From positions 1 to 35,018 of the forward strand of contig NSKI01000024.1 of the NCBI GenBank assembly GCA_003586005.1: 35,018 nt of DNA. The letters run 5' to 3'. This stretch comes from Haloplasmatales bacterium 4B (GTDB taxonomy: Bacteria > Bacillota_I > Bacilli_A > Haloplasmatales > Haloplasmataceae). Shown here in pieces: positions 16,956 through 25,080 of the stretch (position 1 is the first letter of the stretch; every line of letters begins with the position of its first letter). The notes beneath the pieces are model-generated. The model saw only the letters and a list, made by a program, of their open reading frames with translations. It had not been told where the DNA came from and searched no databases. A program made the position numbers and the translations under genes.

Positions 16956-17895
16956 AAAAATAATATTTGGCTTAATAATTGTATTCATTTTATCATCTTT
17001 GGGTGCAATAATAGCTTTTATTGCTACAGATGGAGTAGATTTTAATGAGTCTATTAAGGTTAACGATGAAAAAATATTTTCTATAGATAATGTAAATCAA
17101 ATAGATATAAGTGCATCTAGTGCTGATGTGAATATCATTTTAGTTGAAAGTAATGAAATAAAAGTTAAGTATTACGGAGAAATCAGATGCTTTATTTGTA
17201 ATGCAAAAAATGAACTTAATGGCTCCAAAGAAGATGATAAAATTGAATTTACATCTAAATTTAATACTTTTGGTATCCATTTTTATAACAACATAAAAAT
17301 GGATGTGTATTTACCAAAAACATATGAAAAGGATTTAACTATTTATGCAATTTCATCTGATATTTTGGTTGAAAAATTAACTTTAGATTATTTACATATT
17401 AAATCAGTATCTGGAGATATTTCAGCAAGCGAATTAACTCTTAAAGATGCTAAGTTTAGTTCAACTTCTGGAGATATAGATTTATCTGATGTGAGTGTTG
17501 AAAATATTACACAAATTAATATAACATCAGGAGATTTAACAATGGAATCAGTTAATTCTGATGTTAAATTTAATTTAGAATCAGGTGATGTAGAAGCTCA
17601 CAATTTTCAAGGGGATTTTATTGGTTTAAGTACTTCAGGAAATATAGACATTGATGAGATAGCTAGTGAATTTATTGTTGATATTAACTGTATTTCAGGT
17701 AATGTAAAAATTGATGTTAATAATGATGCTTTATTTAATTTTGTGACCGATACAACATCTGGTAATATTGCAGTCAATTTCGAGTACACTGTTGCTGGGT
17801 CGAGCAATGATAAACATAATGTAGATGGTAGAATTGGAGAAAGTACAAATAATATTAAAATAAAAACATTATCAGGAAATATTATAATTAAGTAA
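16948..17895 (+). CDS. DUF4097 membrane-anchored beta-repeat protein
   Basis: This 315-residue protein has one N-terminal membrane anchor (residues 4-27), and the rest is predicted outside. The body is a repeat protein: SGDI, SGDL, SGDV, SGNI and SGNV motifs recur about every 20 residues (SVSGDISASEL, STSGDIDLSDV, ITSGDLTMESV, STSGNIDIDEI and so on), as in the DUF4097 beta-strand repeat family, which probably forms a beta-helix or solenoid. A cysteine pair, RCFIC, lies before the repeats. It is the last gene of the PadR operon and ends at a terminator. Molecular role unknown; envelope surveillance is the usual guess from context. Confidence 0.88.
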   Translation: MNKKIIFGLIIVFILSSLGAIIAFIATDGVDFNESIKVNDEKIFSIDNVNQIDISASSADVNIILVESNEIKVKYYGEIRCFICNAKNELNGSKEDDKIEFTSKFNTFGIHFYNNIKMDVYLPKTYEKDLTIYAISSDILVEKLTLDYLHIKSVSGDISASELTLKDAKFSSTSGDIDLSDVSVENITQINITSGDLTMESVNSDVKFNLESGDVEAHNFQGDFIGLSTSGNIDIDEIASEFIVDINCISGNVKIDVNNDALFNFVTDTTSGNIAVNFEYTVAGSSNDKHNVDGRIGESTNNIKIKTLSGNIIIK

Positions 17896-17922
17896 TAAGG
17901 AGCTTTTGCTCCTTATTTCTTT
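17895..17922 (+). terminator. Terminator of the PadR operon
   Basis: ATAAGGAGC (17895-17903) and GCTCCTTAT (17908-17916) form a nine-base perfect stem with a TTTT loop. The following T-run is broken by a C. Confidence 0.7.
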
Positions 17923-17952
17923 GAAATAAAAATATGAATTCTAAAAATACAT

Positions 17953-17981
17953 TTTATTTTTTAAATTAAGTATGATATTAT
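17953..17981 (+). promoter_or_regulatory. Possible promoter of the YczE-like gene
   Basis: TATTAT (17976-17981) with TG one base before it, and a weak -35 TTTATT (17953-17958) 17 bases upstream. The region is very AT-rich, so chance matches are likely. Confidence 0.35.
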
Positions 17982-18017
17982 ATATAGGCGAATTAATAAT
18001 GAAGTAGGTAATAGATT

Positions 18018-18644
18018 ATGAAAGTAAATGTTTTAAGATTTGCACTTTACATTGCAGCAATGAATTTAATAGGGTTAGGTGTTAGTTATTATATTATAGC
18101 AAATATCGGACTTGGCTCTTGGGATGTTTTCCATAAAAATATGGCTGATTTTTACGGTCTGTCAGTAGGCACTTGGGTCTTTATAGTTGGTTTTATCGTA
18201 ATTCTAATTTCACAAGTATTTTATTTTCAACCAAAATATTTTTTAGCGATAATTACTGGTCTAATTACGGGGAAGTTAATTGATTTTTGGAGCTATATTT
18301 TTAATTTTTTGACAACAGATGATTTTATAATTAGAATTCCACTGTTTTTAACTAGTATTTTGTTATTAGGAAGTGGAATTTCCCTATTAGTAATGTCGAA
18401 ATTACCCCCATCACCACCTGATGTCTTAATGATAAGTTTAATTAAGAAGTTTAAATTAAATTATTTGAAAGCCAAAACCCTTACTGAGTCTTTACTGTTT
18501 GTTATTGCAATTACAGTTGGTACAATAAATTCTAAGCCTTTTAATAATCTAGGGATAGGGACTTTTATTGTGTTAATAACAATTGGTAGCTCAGTTCAAT
18601 TTTTCTCGCAAGTATGGAAAAAAATATTTGGGGATTTGTTATAG
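18018..18644 (+). CDS. YczE/YitT-type integral membrane protein
   Basis: This 208-residue protein has five or six membrane segments. GLGVSYYIIANIGLGSWDVFHKN and GLSVGTW are typical of the YczE family of unknown function. In Bacillus subtilis yczE lies beside the surfactin genes and affects antibiotic production by an unknown route. A proline cluster (KLPPSPPDV) sits in a loop at mid-protein. The ribosome binding site is weak (TAGGTAA). It is followed after 38 bases by mntP and may be co-transcribed with it. Confidence 0.82.
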   Translation: MKVNVLRFALYIAAMNLIGLGVSYYIIANIGLGSWDVFHKNMADFYGLSVGTWVFIVGFIVILISQVFYFQPKYFLAIITGLITGKLIDFWSYIFNFLTTDDFIIRIPLFLTSILLLGSGISLLVMSKLPPSPPDVLMISLIKKFKLNYLKAKTLTESLLFVIAITVGTINSKPFNNLGIGTFIVLITIGSSVQFFSQVWKKIFGDLL

Positions 18645-18682
18645 TTGGAAATTTAGTTATAATTAAATAGTGAGGTAAAAAT

Positions 18683-19273
18683 ATGTTTGATGTAATAATG
18701 CTATCGGTAGCTTTAGCTATGGATGCATTCGCAATTGCTTTATCTTTAGGAATGTCAGGACTGGTAACGAAATTGAATCAAAAAATACAAATTGGATTTA
18801 CATTTGGTGGTTTTCAAGCAAGTTTATTTATTTTAGGATACTTTACAATATCTTCCTTAGGGGATATGTTTATTTCTACAAATAGCTATTTTGCTGCTCT
18901 TTTGTTGCTTATCCTAGGGATTAAAATGATTAAAGATGCACTAGATACTGGTGGTAATATTTGTGAACACGAGCATTGTTTTGACTGCAAAAAGATCCGC
19001 TGTATAAAAACAGGAGAATATCGTAAATTATCACTTAAGATATTGTTAATTTATGGATTAGCTACTAGTATTGATTCATTAATTGCTGGTGTATCATTCT
19101 ATGGGAAATTAGATAATACTTTATTTGCTACTTTATCAGTTGGAATAATTACTTTTATATTTTCATTCTTTGGTTCAGCCTTTGGAATGAAGTTAAAAAT
19201 GTTTGTTGGTAATAAAGCAAATTTAATAGGAGGTAGTATCCTTATTATCTTGGCAATTAAATCGATTTTGTAA
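18683..19273 (+). CDS. mntP: MntP manganese efflux pump with Cys/His insert
   Basis: This 196-residue, six-TM protein exports Mn2+. The family features are visible: ALAMDAFAIALSLG with the conserved Asp at 14, GGFQASLFILGY, and TSIDSLIAGVSF in the second repeat. The loop between the two three-helix halves carries a cluster not usual for the family: C94-EHEH-C99-x2-C102-x4-C107. It could bind a metal and act as a sensor or gate (inference). No manganese riboswitch leader is present, since only 38 bases separate it from the upstream gene. The ribosome binding site is GTGAGG. Confidence 0.93.
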   Translation: MFDVIMLSVALAMDAFAIALSLGMSGLVTKLNQKIQIGFTFGGFQASLFILGYFTISSLGDMFISTNSYFAALLLLILGIKMIKDALDTGGNICEHEHCFDCKKIRCIKTGEYRKLSLKILLIYGLATSIDSLIAGVSFYGKLDNTLFATLSVGIITFIFSFFGSAFGMKLKMFVGNKANLIGGSILIILAIKSIL

Positions 19274-19383
19274 GCAATATATTAAAAAAATTTAAAATAA
19301 AAAATTTATTCATTTTTTCACATAGAAATTGTCAAAAAGTGCAAAATAATGCATTTTAAACTTTGTGAAAAAAAATACAATTC

Positions 19384-19412
19384 TTTACATTATTTATTAT
19401 AAAGTATATAAT
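19384..19412 (+). promoter_or_regulatory. Promoter of the rnf operon
   Basis: TTTACA (19384-19389) and TATAAT (19407-19412) are 17 bases apart, 36 bases before the rnfC ATG. Confidence 0.75.
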
Positions 19413-19447
19413 TTGTAATGGATGAATTTTAAAAAAGGAGTGTTAGG

Positions 19448-20848
19448 ATGAAGCTATTTAAAGCTAAAAAGGGAATCCATATCCCTGGGAAAAAAGATGG
19501 TACTGCAAAACTATCTTCAATTGAGTTTCTATCACCTGAATATGTCTACATTCCCTTATCAGTTAAAGGGACTGATTTTGATGTTTTAGTAAAACCTGGT
19601 GATATAGTAAAACTAGGGCAAAAAATTGCTCAAAGATCAAAAGGAAAAGGATTACCCCTTGTAAAACATGCTTCTATTAGTGGTGAAGTAGTTAATATAA
19701 AAGAAAGAAAAATGCATAGTTCAGGTCTTCCTTATGTGTGTATACAAATTAAAAATGATTTTAAAGATACACTTGTAGAGGTTACTCCAGTTTCTAATTT
19801 AGACAAGGTTGAAAACAGCCAATTGTTAGAAATTATTAAAGAAGCTGGTATTGTCGGTTTAGGTGGAGCAGGCTTTCCAACATTTTTGAAATATGGAAAT
19901 GTAAAGGATATTGATACTGTCATCTTAAATGGGGCTGAATGTGAACCTTATTTAACTTCAGATTATCGAATAATGTTAGAGCAAACTGACCGTGTCATTG
20001 ATGGGTTAGTTATTTTAATGAAATTAGCAAATGCCAAAAAAGGTATTATAGCTATTAAAAAAGGCAAGAAAGAAGTTTATAAGCAACTTCTTGATGGTGC
20101 ATCTAAATTTAATAATATTTCTGTAGTTGAAATTCCAGATGAATTCCCTGCTGGATGGGAAAGACAAGTTGTTTATCGTACATTAAAACGCTCATATGAA
20201 AACTTTCCATTTGAATGTGGCGTGATTTTAAACAATGTAAGTACTTCTGTAGCAGTATCAAAAGCAGTAAGAGACGGATTACCACTTGTTGAGCGTTTTG
20301 TTACTGTTTCTGGGGAAGGAATTATTCGTCCGCAGAATTACCGCGTTAGAATAGGAACTTTGTCAACAGACCTTATCAAACTGTCTGAAGGTTTAGCAGA
20401 TGATATGGGTGAGTTGCGTATTGTTACAGGTGGTCCTATGATGGGTACTTCACTAAAAACAGAAGAATTTGTTGTTACTAGTGAATTATCAGGAATTTTG
20501 GCTTTACCGGGTGAACATAAATATGAAACACCTCATAATAAACCTGTTGGAGATGTAATATTAGATGTTCTGCATTTTTCAGAACATGATGATCGCTTCT
20601 TTATGCGCGATGAACAACCATGCGTACGTTGTGGAAACTGTGTAAAATATTGTCCTGCTGGTATCCAACCAACATTAATTAGAAGTGCCTCTATAGCAAA
20701 AGATGAAATAATGTTAGATAAATTAGATGTGTCAAAATGTATTTCATGTGGAACATGTTCTTATGTTTGCCCATCTCATATCCAAGTGAGTGAAGCAGTT
20801 AAAAAGGGTAAAGCATATCACGCAGCTAAAAATAGAAATAAAAAGTAA
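19448..20848 (+). CDS. rnfC: Rnf complex subunit C (NADH-binding, Fe-S)
   Basis: This 466-residue peripheral subunit of the ion-translocating ferredoxin:NAD+ oxidoreductase carries the NADH/FMN site, with the glycine-rich GIVGLGGAGFPTFLKY as in complex I NuoF, then a SLBB-type region. It ends with two [4Fe-4S] motifs, C392-x2-C395-x2-C398-x3-C402 and C431-x2-C434-x2-C437-x3-C441. All eight cysteines are in place. The N-terminus (GIHIPGKK) is a degenerate form of the usual GGIHPP start. It opens the operon rnfC-D-G-E-A-(small gene)-B; AAAAGGAG before the ATG is a good ribosome binding site. Confidence 0.96.
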   Translation: MKLFKAKKGIHIPGKKDGTAKLSSIEFLSPEYVYIPLSVKGTDFDVLVKPGDIVKLGQKIAQRSKGKGLPLVKHASISGEVVNIKERKMHSSGLPYVCIQIKNDFKDTLVEVTPVSNLDKVENSQLLEIIKEAGIVGLGGAGFPTFLKYGNVKDIDTVILNGAECEPYLTSDYRIMLEQTDRVIDGLVILMKLANAKKGIIAIKKGKKEVYKQLLDGASKFNNISVVEIPDEFPAGWERQVVYRTLKRSYENFPFECGVILNNVSTSVAVSKAVRDGLPLVERFVTVSGEGIIRPQNYRVRIGTLSTDLIKLSEGLADDMGELRIVTGGPMMGTSLKTEEFVVTSELSGILALPGEHKYETPHNKPVGDVILDVLHFSEHDDRFFMRDEQPCVRCGNCVKYCPAGIQPTLIRSASIAKDEIMLDKLDVSKCISCGTCSYVCPSHIQVSEAVKKGKAYHAAKNRNKK

Positions 20849-20871
20849 TTTACTAGGGAAGGAGAATTATC

Positions 20872-22053
20872 ATGACTAAAATTCAAGTTGGTTCACATCC
20901 ACATATTCATAGTGGAAATTCCACTCATAAATATATGTTGGATTTACCGATTACAACTTACTCAATGGCTATTGTTGCAATTTTAATTCAATTTCTATTT
21001 GTGACTATATATCTCGGAGCTTCATTCTCTGAGGGAATCATCGTAGCGATACAAGCCGCTTTAGTTATTTTTACTGGTGTATTTTCTTGTATTGCAGCCG
21101 AATCTATTTGGAATAGATATGTTAATAAAGAATATAATGATTTTTCTGGGTGGTTTAGAAGCATGGCTACAACATACCCTTCTATTACAGGTATGTTATA
21201 TGCTCTTTCACTACCTATAGGAACACCTTTATATATAGTAATTATTGGTGGTTTCGTAGCGATAATTATTGGTAAATCAATTTTTGGTGGGGTAGGAAAT
21301 AACATCTTCAACCCTGCTTTAGTAGGGCGAGCATTTATCACAATTGCATACGCTACCGCTTTAGGGAAAGCAGTAGACTATACTGGCTTGATTCAAACAA
21401 CAGATGCGATTGCATCTGCATCACCTCTTGTAAAAGCAGCTCAAGAAGGAGCATTGCTTTCATATGAATCATTCAAAAATATATATGGTTCTGTTTGGAA
21501 ATTATTTTTTGGATTTTATCCAAGTGCTTTAGGTGAAAGTTTATCATTCTGGATTATTCTATCATTTATTTATTTATCAATTAAGAAAACGATAGATTGG
21601 TTTGTTCCAGTTATATATATTGGTTTAGTTTTTGTAATGGTATGGGTAGTTGCTTTAGTAAACAACCTAGGAACTCCATTAAGTGAACCTTTTACCTTAC
21701 AAACATTAGGACTTTATTTACCAATATTTCATATTTTAACTGGTGGATTATTGTTTGGTGCTGTCTTTATGGCTACTGAGCCTGTGACTTCTCCAATTAC
21801 ACGTCGTGGACGAGCTTTATTTGCTGTATATTTGGCGGTAATTACTTTTGCAATTAGGATATTAGGTAATCTACCAGAAGGTGTGCTTTATTCAATCTTG
21901 TTTATGAACTTATTTGTGCCAATAATGGATCGCTTTTATATGGGTCAAACTAAAGGCATAAAAAGGAAAGAAATTATTTTATGGATTTTCACACTTTTAG
22001 TTGCTGCAGGTGTAACAGCTTACGCTGCAACTAGTTTGGGAGGTGTGTCATAA
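20872..22053 (+). CDS. rnfD: Rnf complex subunit D (membrane flavoprotein)
   Basis: This 393-residue subunit has about nine membrane segments and the signatures GNNIFNPALVGRAF and ATEPVTSPIT of the RnfD/NqrB family. RnfD carries a covalently bound FMN, normally on a Thr in an S-x-A-T-P-L type motif. Here the matching position is S184 in DAIASASPL, a conservative Thr-to-Ser change that could still allow attachment. The His-rich cytoplasmic N-terminus (HPHIHSG) is a common RnfD start. The stop codon shares one base with the rnfG start (TAATG). Confidence 0.95.
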   Translation: MTKIQVGSHPHIHSGNSTHKYMLDLPITTYSMAIVAILIQFLFVTIYLGASFSEGIIVAIQAALVIFTGVFSCIAAESIWNRYVNKEYNDFSGWFRSMATTYPSITGMLYALSLPIGTPLYIVIIGGFVAIIIGKSIFGGVGNNIFNPALVGRAFITIAYATALGKAVDYTGLIQTTDAIASASPLVKAAQEGALLSYESFKNIYGSVWKLFFGFYPSALGESLSFWIILSFIYLSIKKTIDWFVPVIYIGLVFVMVWVVALVNNLGTPLSEPFTLQTLGLYLPIFHILTGGLLFGAVFMATEPVTSPITRRGRALFAVYLAVITFAIRILGNLPEGVLYSILFMNLFVPIMDRFYMGQTKGIKRKEIILWIFTLLVAAGVTAYAATSLGGVS

Positions 22054-22598
22054 TGAATAAATATATACATTTAACATTAGTATTGCTTATCGTATCAGGC
22101 TTAAGTGGGTTGATTTTAGGCTTTACTAACGAGTTTACAAAAGATGCTATAAGACAAGTTAAATTAGATAATATTAATAAGAATATGAATAAGTGGTTCC
22201 CATCAGTACCACTTGAAAATAAAGAAGAGAATGCTACAGCAGATTATCCTGATTTATCTGACAAAAATGTCGTAAATATTTATGAAGCAAAGGATATTTC
22301 AGACACTTTGGAAGGTTATATATTAGAAGTTAAAGCACCAGATAGCTATGGTGGTGGCATGGTACTATTAGTTGGAATTGATACTGAAGGTAAAGTTGTT
22401 GGATTTACTTATTTATCTTTCAACGAATCTGGACCAGGTGCAAACGTAAGAGAGAATAATTCATTTGTCAATAGAATTGTTGGTAAAGATTCTGTAAATG
22501 ATGTCGATACAGTAACTGGAGCAACATATACATCTACAGCCACATTGAATGGTGTGCAAATTGCTTTAGATTACTTCGATAAAAATTTAAAAGAGTAG
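22053..22598 (+). CDS. rnfG: Rnf complex subunit G (periplasm-facing flavoprotein)
   Basis: This 181-residue protein has one N-terminal membrane anchor (about 5-27) and an extracytoplasmic FMN-binding domain. The covalent FMN motif is TVTGATYTSTA, with T158 as the likely attachment residue; YGGGMVLLVGIDTEGKVVGF is the conserved core of the domain. ApbE-type flavin transferase is needed to load the FMN, and no apbE lies in this window. Length and motif are normal for the family. Confidence 0.95.
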   Translation: MNKYIHLTLVLLIVSGLSGLILGFTNEFTKDAIRQVKLDNINKNMNKWFPSVPLENKEENATADYPDLSDKNVVNIYEAKDISDTLEGYILEVKAPDSYGGGMVLLVGIDTEGKVVGFTYLSFNESGPGANVRENNSFVNRIVGKDSVNDVDTVTGATYTSTATLNGVQIALDYFDKNLKE

Positions 22599-22611
22599 AG
22601 GTGAAGTACAG

Positions 22612-23259
22612 ATGACTAAAAAACAAAATTTTCTAAAAGGTATTTTTTCTGAAAATCCAGTATTTGTTCTTATATTAGGGATGTGTCCTGTACTTGGTGT
22701 TACTTCTACTTTATTTGGTGCACTAGGTATGGGAGTCGCATTTACCTTAGTTTTGGTTTTATCAAACATTATCGTATCTATGATAAAGAATTTTATTCCA
22801 AACGAAGTAAGAATCCCTTCTTTTATAGTTGTAATAGCTACATTAGTTACAATTGTGCAGCTTACAATGCAAGCTTATTTACCAGATTTATACAATCAAT
22901 TAGGAATATTTATTCCCCTAATTGTTGTTAACTGTGTCATTTTAGGTCGTGCAGAAGCTTTTGCAAGCAAAAATAATATACTTGATTCAACTATAGATGG
23001 ATTAGGTATGGGAATAGGTTATACGATAGCAATCGCTATGCTAGCTTTCATTAGAGAATTATTTGGAGCTGGTACATTGACCTTATTCATGTATGGTGAT
23101 GTTAATATTAAATTTAATTTAATACCTAATAATGCCTTTGAGCCTATCTCAATTCTTATATTGGCACCAGGAGCATTTATCACATTAGGTTTATTACTTG
23201 GTGTTATTAACGCCATAAAATTTAATATTGAAAATAAAAAAAGTGTTGGGAGGAGTTAG
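22612..23259 (+). CDS. rnfE: Rnf complex subunit E (membrane)
   Basis: This 215-residue, six-TM protein is homologous to NqrD. LGMCPVLGVTSTLFGALGMG and IVVNCVILGRAEAFASKNN each supply one of the cysteines that, with RnfA, hold the intramembrane Fe-S centre. GAGTLTLFMYG precedes the last helices. Ribosome binding site GAGGTGA. Standard length. Confidence 0.95.
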   Translation: MTKKQNFLKGIFSENPVFVLILGMCPVLGVTSTLFGALGMGVAFTLVLVLSNIIVSMIKNFIPNEVRIPSFIVVIATLVTIVQLTMQAYLPDLYNQLGIFIPLIVVNCVILGRAEAFASKNNILDSTIDGLGMGIGYTIAIAMLAFIRELFGAGTLTLFMYGDVNIKFNLIPNNAFEPISILILAPGAFITLGLLLGVINAIKFNIENKKSVGRS

Positions 23260-23262
23260 AAG

Positions 23263-23850
23263 ATGAGTACAAGTGATTTAATTAAATTAGGTATAGAAGC
23301 TATTTTGATCCAAAACGTAATCCTTACACAATTTTTAGGAATTTGCCCTTTTATGGGTGTTTCTAAAAAAAGCCAATCTGCTATTGGAATGGGGTTGGCT
23401 GTAATATTCGTTATGGTTATATCATCAGGGGTAACATTCGTAATTAATGATTTAATCCTACAACCTAATAAAATTACATATTTACAAACAATAGTTTTTA
23501 TTTTAGTAATTTCAGGTGTAGTTCAATTTGTGGAAATGTTTATTAAAAAAACAGCACCTTTTATTTATAAAACATTAGGCATATATTTACCCCTAATTAC
23601 TACAAACTGTGCGATTTTGGGGATTGCATTGATTAACGTTCAACCTGAAAAAGAGTTTGGGTATGCTGAAATGTTTGTTTATACTATTGGTATATCTATT
23701 GGATTTACATTGGTTATTTATATATTTTCAACTATCCGTGAAAGATTAGAAAACGCAAATGTTCCTAAAGCTTTTAAAGGCACACCAATTGCATTAATCA
23801 CAGCAGGAATTATGTCTATTATATTCTTAGGATTTGCAGGTTTAGTATAA
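23263..23850 (+). CDS. rnfA: Rnf complex subunit A (membrane)
   Basis: This 195-residue, six-TM homologue of NqrE is the inverted-topology partner of RnfE. FLGICPFMGVSKKSQSAIGMG and LITTNCAILGIAL provide its two conserved cysteines for the shared iron centre. It starts three bases after rnfE with GGGAGGAG as ribosome binding site. Only one base separates its stop from the next small gene. Confidence 0.95.
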   Translation: MSTSDLIKLGIEAILIQNVILTQFLGICPFMGVSKKSQSAIGMGLAVIFVMVISSGVTFVINDLILQPNKITYLQTIVFILVISGVVQFVEMFIKKTAPFIYKTLGIYLPLITTNCAILGIALINVQPEKEFGYAEMFVYTIGISIGFTLVIYIFSTIRERLENANVPKAFKGTPIALITAGIMSIIFLGFAGLV

Positions 23851-23851
23851 A

Positions 23852-24100
23852 ATGAATTTTACATCTATATTAACAATGACTTTACTTGTTTTTGGTTTAA
23901 TTTTCTTTTATGCAATTGGTATATATCTTAATAAAAAAACACCATTACCTAGTGGGTGTGATTTGCCTTCGCTAAAGTGTGAACATTGTACGTCAACTTC
24001 ATGCTCTTATTCAGAGCCTAATCGTGTTGAACAAATTAAAACAGAAATTAAGAATAGTTTAAAAAATAAAAACAGTGGGGAAGGTGCTATAAATGAGTGA
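23852..24100 (+). CDS. Small Cys-rich membrane protein, NqrM-like
   Basis: This 82-residue protein has one N-terminal membrane helix (6-26), then NKKTPLPSG and four cysteines, C36-x6-C43-x2-C46-x4-C51, then a short charged helix. The layout (one helix, short linker, SGC, tight cysteine cluster) is that of NqrM (DUF539), which supplies iron for the Cys4 centre between NqrD and NqrE. RnfE and RnfA are the homologues of those subunits, and this gene lies directly after rnfA. I infer a maturation role for the Rnf intramembrane Fe-S centre. The ribosome binding site is weak, so translation may depend on coupling with rnfA. The last eight bases overlap rnfB. That it is a real gene is well supported; the function is inference. 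Confidence 0.75.
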   Translation: MNFTSILTMTLLVFGLIFFYAIGIYLNKKTPLPSGCDLPSLKCEHCTSTSCSYSEPNRVEQIKTEIKNSLKNKNSGEGAINE

Positions 24101-24446
24101 TTCAATGATTCAAATATTAGAAGTAGCAGGTATCGTCGGTGCTATTGGTGCAGTGATTGGTTTAATATTAGCAATCGCAAGTAAAATCTTTCATGTTGAG
24201 GTTGACCCACGTTATGATTTAATCGTTGAGAATTTACCAGGGTTTAACTGTGGAGCTTGTGGCTATGCAGGTTGTTCTGGAATGGCTGAAGGAATACTTG
24301 CTGGAGAAGCTAATGTAAGAAACTGCGCACCAGGAAATGAATTAACTTATGCTAAAGTATCAGCTATCTTAAAAGGTGAAGATCCTGATGCGGTCACTTC
24401 AGTTGAAGAGAAAGCAAAACCGGTTGCAAAACCCAAAAAAGCTTAA
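24093..24446 (+). CDS. rnfB: Rnf complex subunit B, short form without ferredoxin domain
   Basis: This 117-residue protein has the RnfB N-terminal membrane helix (about 9-30) and the RnfB-specific [4Fe-4S] domain, with C53, C56, C61 and C78 in GFNCGACGYAGCSG...NCAPG. RnfB proteins normally continue with one or more ferredoxin-type two-cluster domains that accept electrons from soluble ferredoxin. Here the protein ends after a short Pro/Lys/Ala tail, and a strong terminator follows eight bases later, so this is not a window or frameshift effect that I can detect. Electron entry must use this single cluster or a separate protein. The ribosome binding site is GGGAAGGTG; the start overlaps the previous gene by eight bases (ATGAGTGA). 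Confidence 0.93.
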   Translation: MSDSMIQILEVAGIVGAIGAVIGLILAIASKIFHVEVDPRYDLIVENLPGFNCGACGYAGCSGMAEGILAGEANVRNCAPGNELTYAKVSAILKGEDPDAVTSVEEKAKPVAKPKKA

Positions 24447-24453
24447 ATATAAC

Positions 24454-24480
24454 AAAAAAGCGTTGAAAAACGCTTTTTTT
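24454..24480 (+). terminator. Strong terminator of the rnf operon
   Basis: AAAAAAGCGTT and AACGCTTTTTT form an 11-base stem with a GAAA tetraloop, ending in a T-run. Confidence 0.92.
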
Positions 24481-24558
24481 ATAATCTCTGGAATTAATAT
24501 ATTTTATATCAGTATAATTGAGATAATAATAATAATTTAATATATTTCCAATATGTGT

Positions 24559-24564
24559 TATAAT
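24559..24564 (+). promoter_or_regulatory. Extended -10 box before the dCMP deaminase gene
   Basis: TATAAT with TG one base upstream (TGTTATAAT), 20 bases before the ATG; no clear -35 box. Confidence 0.5.
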
Positions 24565-24583
24565 CTATAATTGAGGTGAAATT

Positions 24584-25060
24584 ATGCGTCAAAATTATAT
24601 TTCATGGGATCAATATTTTATGGGAATTGCCCTATTGTCAGCTCAACGGAGTAAAGATGAAAACACACAAGTAGGGGCGTGTATTGTAAATCCTGATAAA
24701 AAAATAGTAGGTATTGGTTATAATGGGTTACCTTATGGCTGCCAAGATGAAGAGTATCCTTGGGAACGCGAAGGTGAATGGTTAGAAACTAAATATCCTT
24801 ACGTAGTACATGCTGAGCCTAATGCGATTTTAAATTCGACATCAAGTCTAAAAGATTGTACTATCTTTGTAACTTTGTTTCCATGTCATGAATGTTCAAA
24901 ATTGATTATTCAAAGTGGTATAAAAGAGTTAGTTTATTTTGAAGATAAATATCGAGATTCTGAATCAATTATTGCTTCAAAGAAAATGTTGAATTCTGCT
25001 CATGTGACATATCGATTATTTAATGACATAAATATTAATGTAATTACAAACAATAAATAA
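24584..25060 (+). CDS. comEB: dCMP deaminase, ComEB type
   Basis: This 158-residue zinc deaminase has H76-A-E78 (proton shuttle) and P-C101-HE-C104 as the zinc site. NTQVGACIVNPDKKIVGIGYNGLP is the dCMP-deaminase signature. It makes dUMP from dCMP for thymidylate synthesis. The Bacillus name ComEB comes from its place in the competence operon, but it is not itself needed for DNA uptake. An extended -10 box and GAGGTGA precede it. Confidence 0.9.
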   Translation: MRQNYISWDQYFMGIALLSAQRSKDENTQVGACIVNPDKKIVGIGYNGLPYGCQDEEYPWEREGEWLETKYPYVVHAEPNAILNSTSSLKDCTIFVTLFPCHECSKLIIQSGIKELVYFEDKYRDSESIIASKKMLNSAHVTYRLFNDININVITNNK

Positions 25061-25080
25061 AATTAAATGGAGGTGGCATT

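Noticed and set aside
18645-18682. Manganese (yybP-ykoY) riboswitch before mntP
   Set aside because: Only 38 bases lie between the genes, far too short for that leader.
20988-21341. Minus-strand 117-codon frame inside rnfD
   Set aside because: A shadow of rnfD, which is conserved over this stretch; no ribosome binding site or known family.
24505-24560. AT repeat (ATA/ATT runs) as a CRISPR or tandem-repeat locus
   Set aside because: Short irregular AT-rich runs without conserved repeat units or spacers.
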